Assembly (NCBI RefSeq): GCF_016613535.2
Contig: NZ_CP071518.1
Span: forward strand, 2,480,001-2,544,000
Source: Lysobacter solisilvae
Lineage (GTDB): Bacteria; Pseudomonadota; Gammaproteobacteria; Xanthomonadales; Xanthomonadaceae
Direction of reading: 5' to 3'
DNA: 64,000 bases
The notes below the pieces were generated by a model. It was not told the DNA's origin. It did no database searches and saw only the letters and a list, made by a program, of their open reading frames with translations. A program made the translations under genes and the position numbers. Shown here one piece after another: positions 61,767 to 64,000 of the stretch (the stretch's first letter is position 1; every line of letters starts with the position of its first letter).

Positions 61767-62432
61767 CTCAGGTTCTCCGCGAGGAAGTCGATCGTGCGCT
61801 GCCACGCGAGCGAGGCGCTGGGCGCGTGGTAGTGCGCATTGTCCACGTCGCGGTTGAAGGCGTGGCCGGCCTCCTCGTAGACATGGATGCGGGCCGTCGG
61901 CTGCCTCGCCCGGTGCAGTTCGATGGCTTCCGCGGGAATGCTGTCGTCGCGCGCACCGAAATGGAACATCAGCGGGGCGCGCGCCGGTTCGTCGAGGAAG
62001 GGCACGCTGCGCGCGCCGTACCAGCTCACCGAGGGCAGGCCCAGGCGCGTATTGCCCCAGGAAGGCCACGCTCCCGCCCCAGCAGAAGCCCACCACGCCC
62101 GTGCGCAGGCCCTCGGCCTGCAGTTCGTCGGCGGCGGCGCCCACGATGTCCACGGCGCGGTCGAACCCCAGGGCATTGCGCAGGTCGACGCCGCGCTGGG
62201 TGTCCTGCGGCGTGTAGGCCAGTTCCACCCCGGATTCCACCGGGTCGTAGAGGGCCGGTGCCAGCGCCACGAACCCGGCCGCCGCGAAGCGCTCGGTCAC
62301 GCGGCGGATGTGCTCGTTGACGCCGAAGATTTCCTGCAGGACCACGACAGCCTGGCGGGCCGGCACGGTCGGGTCGGCGCGCCAGGCCCGCACGGGCCCG
62401 TGGGGCGTATTCAGGTCGATCCATCGGCTCAT
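61763..62432 (-). pseudogene. Dienelactone hydrolase family protein, frameshifted
   Basis: An alpha/beta hydrolase of 222 residues once repaired. RQAVVVLQEIFGVNEHIRRV supplies the conserved Glu, VVGFCWGGSVAFL the Cys nucleophile; after an extra G in the run at 62055-62058 the frame continues NTRLGLPSVSWYGARSV, HFGARDDSIPAEAI (Asp), and EEAGHAFNRDVDNAHYH (His). The catalytic Cys-Asp-His triad is therefore complete. It heads the minus-strand operon that leads to pxpBCA. Physiological substrate unknown. Confidence 0.9.
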
Positions 62433-62642
62433 GGCGGCGTGGTCTTTCGGGGCAGGGCAGACCGCTACTTAACGCCTAGCCGGCCCCTGCCTGCAAGCCG
62501 CCCGCCGGGGTGGGCCTGGCCCGCCATGGCTGATTGCTTCCGCGGTGAAAAATGGGCTGGTGCCGGCTGCGGCCACGGCACGCCACAGGCAGCGTCATTG
62601 GCTGCGCTGCGTCGCACACCCCAAGCACCCGGCGACGCGCCT

Positions 62643-63374
62643 TTATTGGCGGGCGGGCCGCGCTCCTCCGCCACCGTTGCGTTGCGTAGCCGCGCGGCTT
62701 TCCGCGAAATCCGGGAAGGTTTCCGCTATCGGCGCCGCATCCGGCAGGATGTAGAAAACCCCGCCGCGCTCGAACGTCGGACGGATGATCCCCTCGTAGA
62801 ACTCGGGCGCGACGTTGATGCAGCCGTGAGTGATGCGGTTGTCGTCCGGCGTGGGCGTTGCAAGGCGTTCGGCGCGTCTCTCGGCAGGAACGCCCGTGGC
62901 CGTGGGGTGCATGGAGACGGCGGAGTCGTAGTCCACCCACAACACGCGCCCGGCGTCGACAGATGGACCGAAACCGCCCACGAAGCGACCCGCGGGCGTC
63001 GTGCGATCCCGGCCCGGAATCTCGCGAAGCGCGAGACCGGCGATGCCGGGGGCCGAATGGTCGCCGATCGCCGAGCCAAACAGCCCGGGTGCCGCGCCGC
63101 GAAGCCGGCCGTCACCGTCGAACACGAGGATCTGTGCGGCGGCCTTGTCGATGACCGCGAACGGGAAGCCTTCGCTGTCCCTGGCCGCGACAACCCAGCC
63201 CGCGAGCTCAATCACCGTGCCGGATACTTCCTGGCCTTGCGGTAGCAGGTCGACGGCCGCGACCGGTTGCTCGGCGGTGTCCTCGGCGCTGGCCACGCCA
63301 AAGCTCGCGAACGCCAGCGCAAGCGCCAGCGCACCATTTACGGCCCGGATCGCGGGGTGTCTGCACGTACGAAT
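62643..63374 (-). CDS. Exported L,D-transpeptidase (YkuD domain), probable ATT start
   Basis: A 243-residue protein if translation starts at ATT 63374. The first standard codon (GTG 63296) would remove the signal peptide ALALALAFASFGVASA that precedes it in the same frame, and an AAGGAA site lies six bases before the ATT. The mature protein has the YkuD catalytic stretch TPDDNRITHGCINVAPEFYE with the Cys in HGCIN, and LWVDYDSAVSMHPT. L,D-transpeptidases crosslink peptidoglycan or attach lipoproteins to it. Located 95 nt after a coiled-coil lipoprotein gene. Confidence 0.82.
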   Translation of the reverse strand: MRTCRHPAIRAVNGALALALAFASFGVASAEDTAEQPVAAVDLLPQGQEVSGTVIELAGWVVAARDSEGFPFAVIDKAAAQILVFDGDGRLRGAAPGLFGSAIGDHSAPGIAGLALREIPGRDRTTPAGRFVGGFGPSVDAGRVLWVDYDSAVSMHPTATGVPAERRAERLATPTPDDNRITHGCINVAPEFYEGIIRPTFERGGVFYILPDAAPIAETFPDFAESRAATQRNGGGGARPARQ

Positions 63375-63415
63375 GGGCGGTTCCTTGGAACAAAAGCTGG
63401 ATCAAGACAAGGAGA

Positions 63416-63439
63416 CCGGTGACCAGCAAAGGTCACCGG
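63416..63439 (-). terminator. Hairpin between lipoprotein and transpeptidase genes
   Basis: Perfect nine-base arms ccggtgacc/ggtcaccgg with a 6-nt loop. Without a T-tract on either strand it may be a partial terminator or processing signal reducing expression of the second gene. Confidence 0.5.
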
Positions 63440-63469
63440 GCCTCGGTTCAGGCCGTTCGTCGCGAACGA

Positions 63470-63739
63470 CTAACCGCGCGGCTTGCGGCGCGGTGCCGCT
63501 TCGAGCTGCTGGACGCGGCTTTCCATCTGATCCAGTCGCTGGTTGGCCTGCTGCGCGGACTGATTGGCCGATTCGGCGCTCTGCGCTGCGCCCTGCACCT
63601 TTGCGTCGAGTTGATCGAGGCGCGAGTTGATCGTCGCGAACTCCTCGTCATAGGTGGCGCAGCTGGCAAGTCCCAGGGTGGCGATGATCGCCACGCCGAG
63701 CGTACGCGCCATCACCAGAGGTTGCTTGGTAAGTGACAT
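63470..63739 (-). CDS. Small coiled-coil lipoprotein (Lpp/OprI-like)
   Basis: An 89-residue lipoprotein. Signal VMARTLGVAIIATLGLASC has the lipobox LASC (Cys near residue 27), followed by a heptad-rich coil with hydrophobic L/V/I at a/d positions (INSRLDQLDAKVQGAAQSAE ... QRLDQMESRVQQLEA) and a basic tail RRKPRG. The size, coil and position suggest a murein-lipoprotein-like structural role. AGGAGG seven bases before ATG 63739 is a strong ribosome site, consistent with high expression. Confidence 0.85.
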   Translation of the reverse strand: MSLTKQPLVMARTLGVAIIATLGLASCATYDEEFATINSRLDQLDAKVQGAAQSAESANQSAQQANQRLDQMESRVQQLEAAPRRKPRG

Positions 63740-63745
63740 TTCCAA

Positions 63746-64000
63746 TCCTCCTTCGTCTGGGGTTTCCGAACATGGGGGGCCGTTTTGCCGGAGTCATGAC
63801 CCGAATTCAGGTTAAGCAGGCATAGGTACATGGATTGTGAAGGCGTGGCGACCGGTGGAGTTGCAGCTTGAATCCATCGCTTTCCAGTGAAAACCGCAGC
63901 ATCTGATCGGCGGTCACAACACTAGTCACCCGACCAAAGGTGAACAGTAGAGCGTGCCGAGCGAGCCGTTTGCACCGACTGATCTTGAGACTTCCCAAGT
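63746..64000. other. Lower-GC end of the window
   Basis: After the lipoprotein promoter region, base composition drops visibly from the ~68% GC typical of the window toward ~50-55%. A minus-strand frame open from 63807 to the edge (ending HRSPRLHNPCTYACLT) could be the 3' end of a gene outside the window, but I recognise no domain. Confidence 0.3.

Noticed and set aside
63296-63298. GTG as the L,D-transpeptidase start.
   Set aside because: It lies inside the signal peptide GVASA segment, which would be truncated.

Overview
The window is a high-GC gammaproteobacterial chromosome segment, most likely from the Xanthomonadaceae/Lysobacteraceae (Lysobacter or Luteimonas type). The basis is gene order and protein sequence: rpsP-rimM-trmD-rplS, lexA-recA-recX-alaS-csrA-tRNA-Ser-tRNA-Arg, gcvR-bcp-phoH, pcnB-folK-panBCD-pgi, nnr-tsaE-amidase-mutL and rnfB-metG/mrp/dcd, plus two large TonB-dependent receptors. 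No prophage, IS element, CRISPR array or classical genomic island is visible. Most of the window is housekeeping DNA with accessory genes inserted between conserved blocks.

Layout: 0-9.6 kb carries tRNA-Thr, a small methyltransferase, radA, a cytochrome c assembly protein, ffh, an FMN-type oxidoreductase, the rpsP-rimM-trmD-rplS operon, an Hsp15 homologue and a DUF937 protein. 9.7-16.5 kb carries mutS, a TonB receptor, pncC and lexA with its operator. 16.7-21.9 kb carries recA, recX, alaS, csrA, two tRNAs and a strong terminator. 22.2-26.7 kb is a minus-strand run (gcvR, bcp, phoH, thiD, hydrolase). 26.8-28.9 kb carries dapA-bamC, fdxA and tRNA-Glu. 29.1-34.8 kb is the pcnB-folK-panB-panC-panD-pgi operon. 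34.8-45.1 kb carries queG, divergent from nnr-tsaE-amidase-mutL, then DUF1684, TraB/GumN and TPR-sulfotransferase genes. 45.2-55.8 kb is the metG/mrp/dcd block, interrupted by DUF2147, a TonB receptor, a subtilase and an 18-copy minisatellite. 55.8-62.4 kb is one tightly overlapping minus-strand operon for pyroglutamate (5-oxoproline): dienelactone hydrolase, HIT protein, pxpB, pxpC, a small membrane protein, pxpA, DUF969, DUF979 and pcp. 62.6-63.7 kb carries a coiled-coil lipoprotein and an L,D-transpeptidase.

Two cross-cutting observations stand out. First, eight conserved genes (bcp, mutL three times, DUF1684, subtilase, DUF979, pxpA, HIT, dienelactone hydrolase) are thrown out of frame, and every one of the ten lesions is a 1- or 2-base insertion, mostly a duplicated base in a short run; removing them restores full-length family-sized proteins. 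This looks like residual sequencing error, although an insertion-biased mutator (mutL itself is hit) cannot be excluded from sequence alone. Second, short 14-, 15- or 21-nt tandem repeats recur at gene boundaries (after radA, at the 3' ends of the methyltransferase and DUF969 genes, at the 5' end of the Hsp15 gene, before dcd, inside the amidase linker). Several promoters place the -10 box so close to the start codon that the mRNA should be leaderless (pncC, lexA, nnr, and an 8-codon uORF ahead of mrp).
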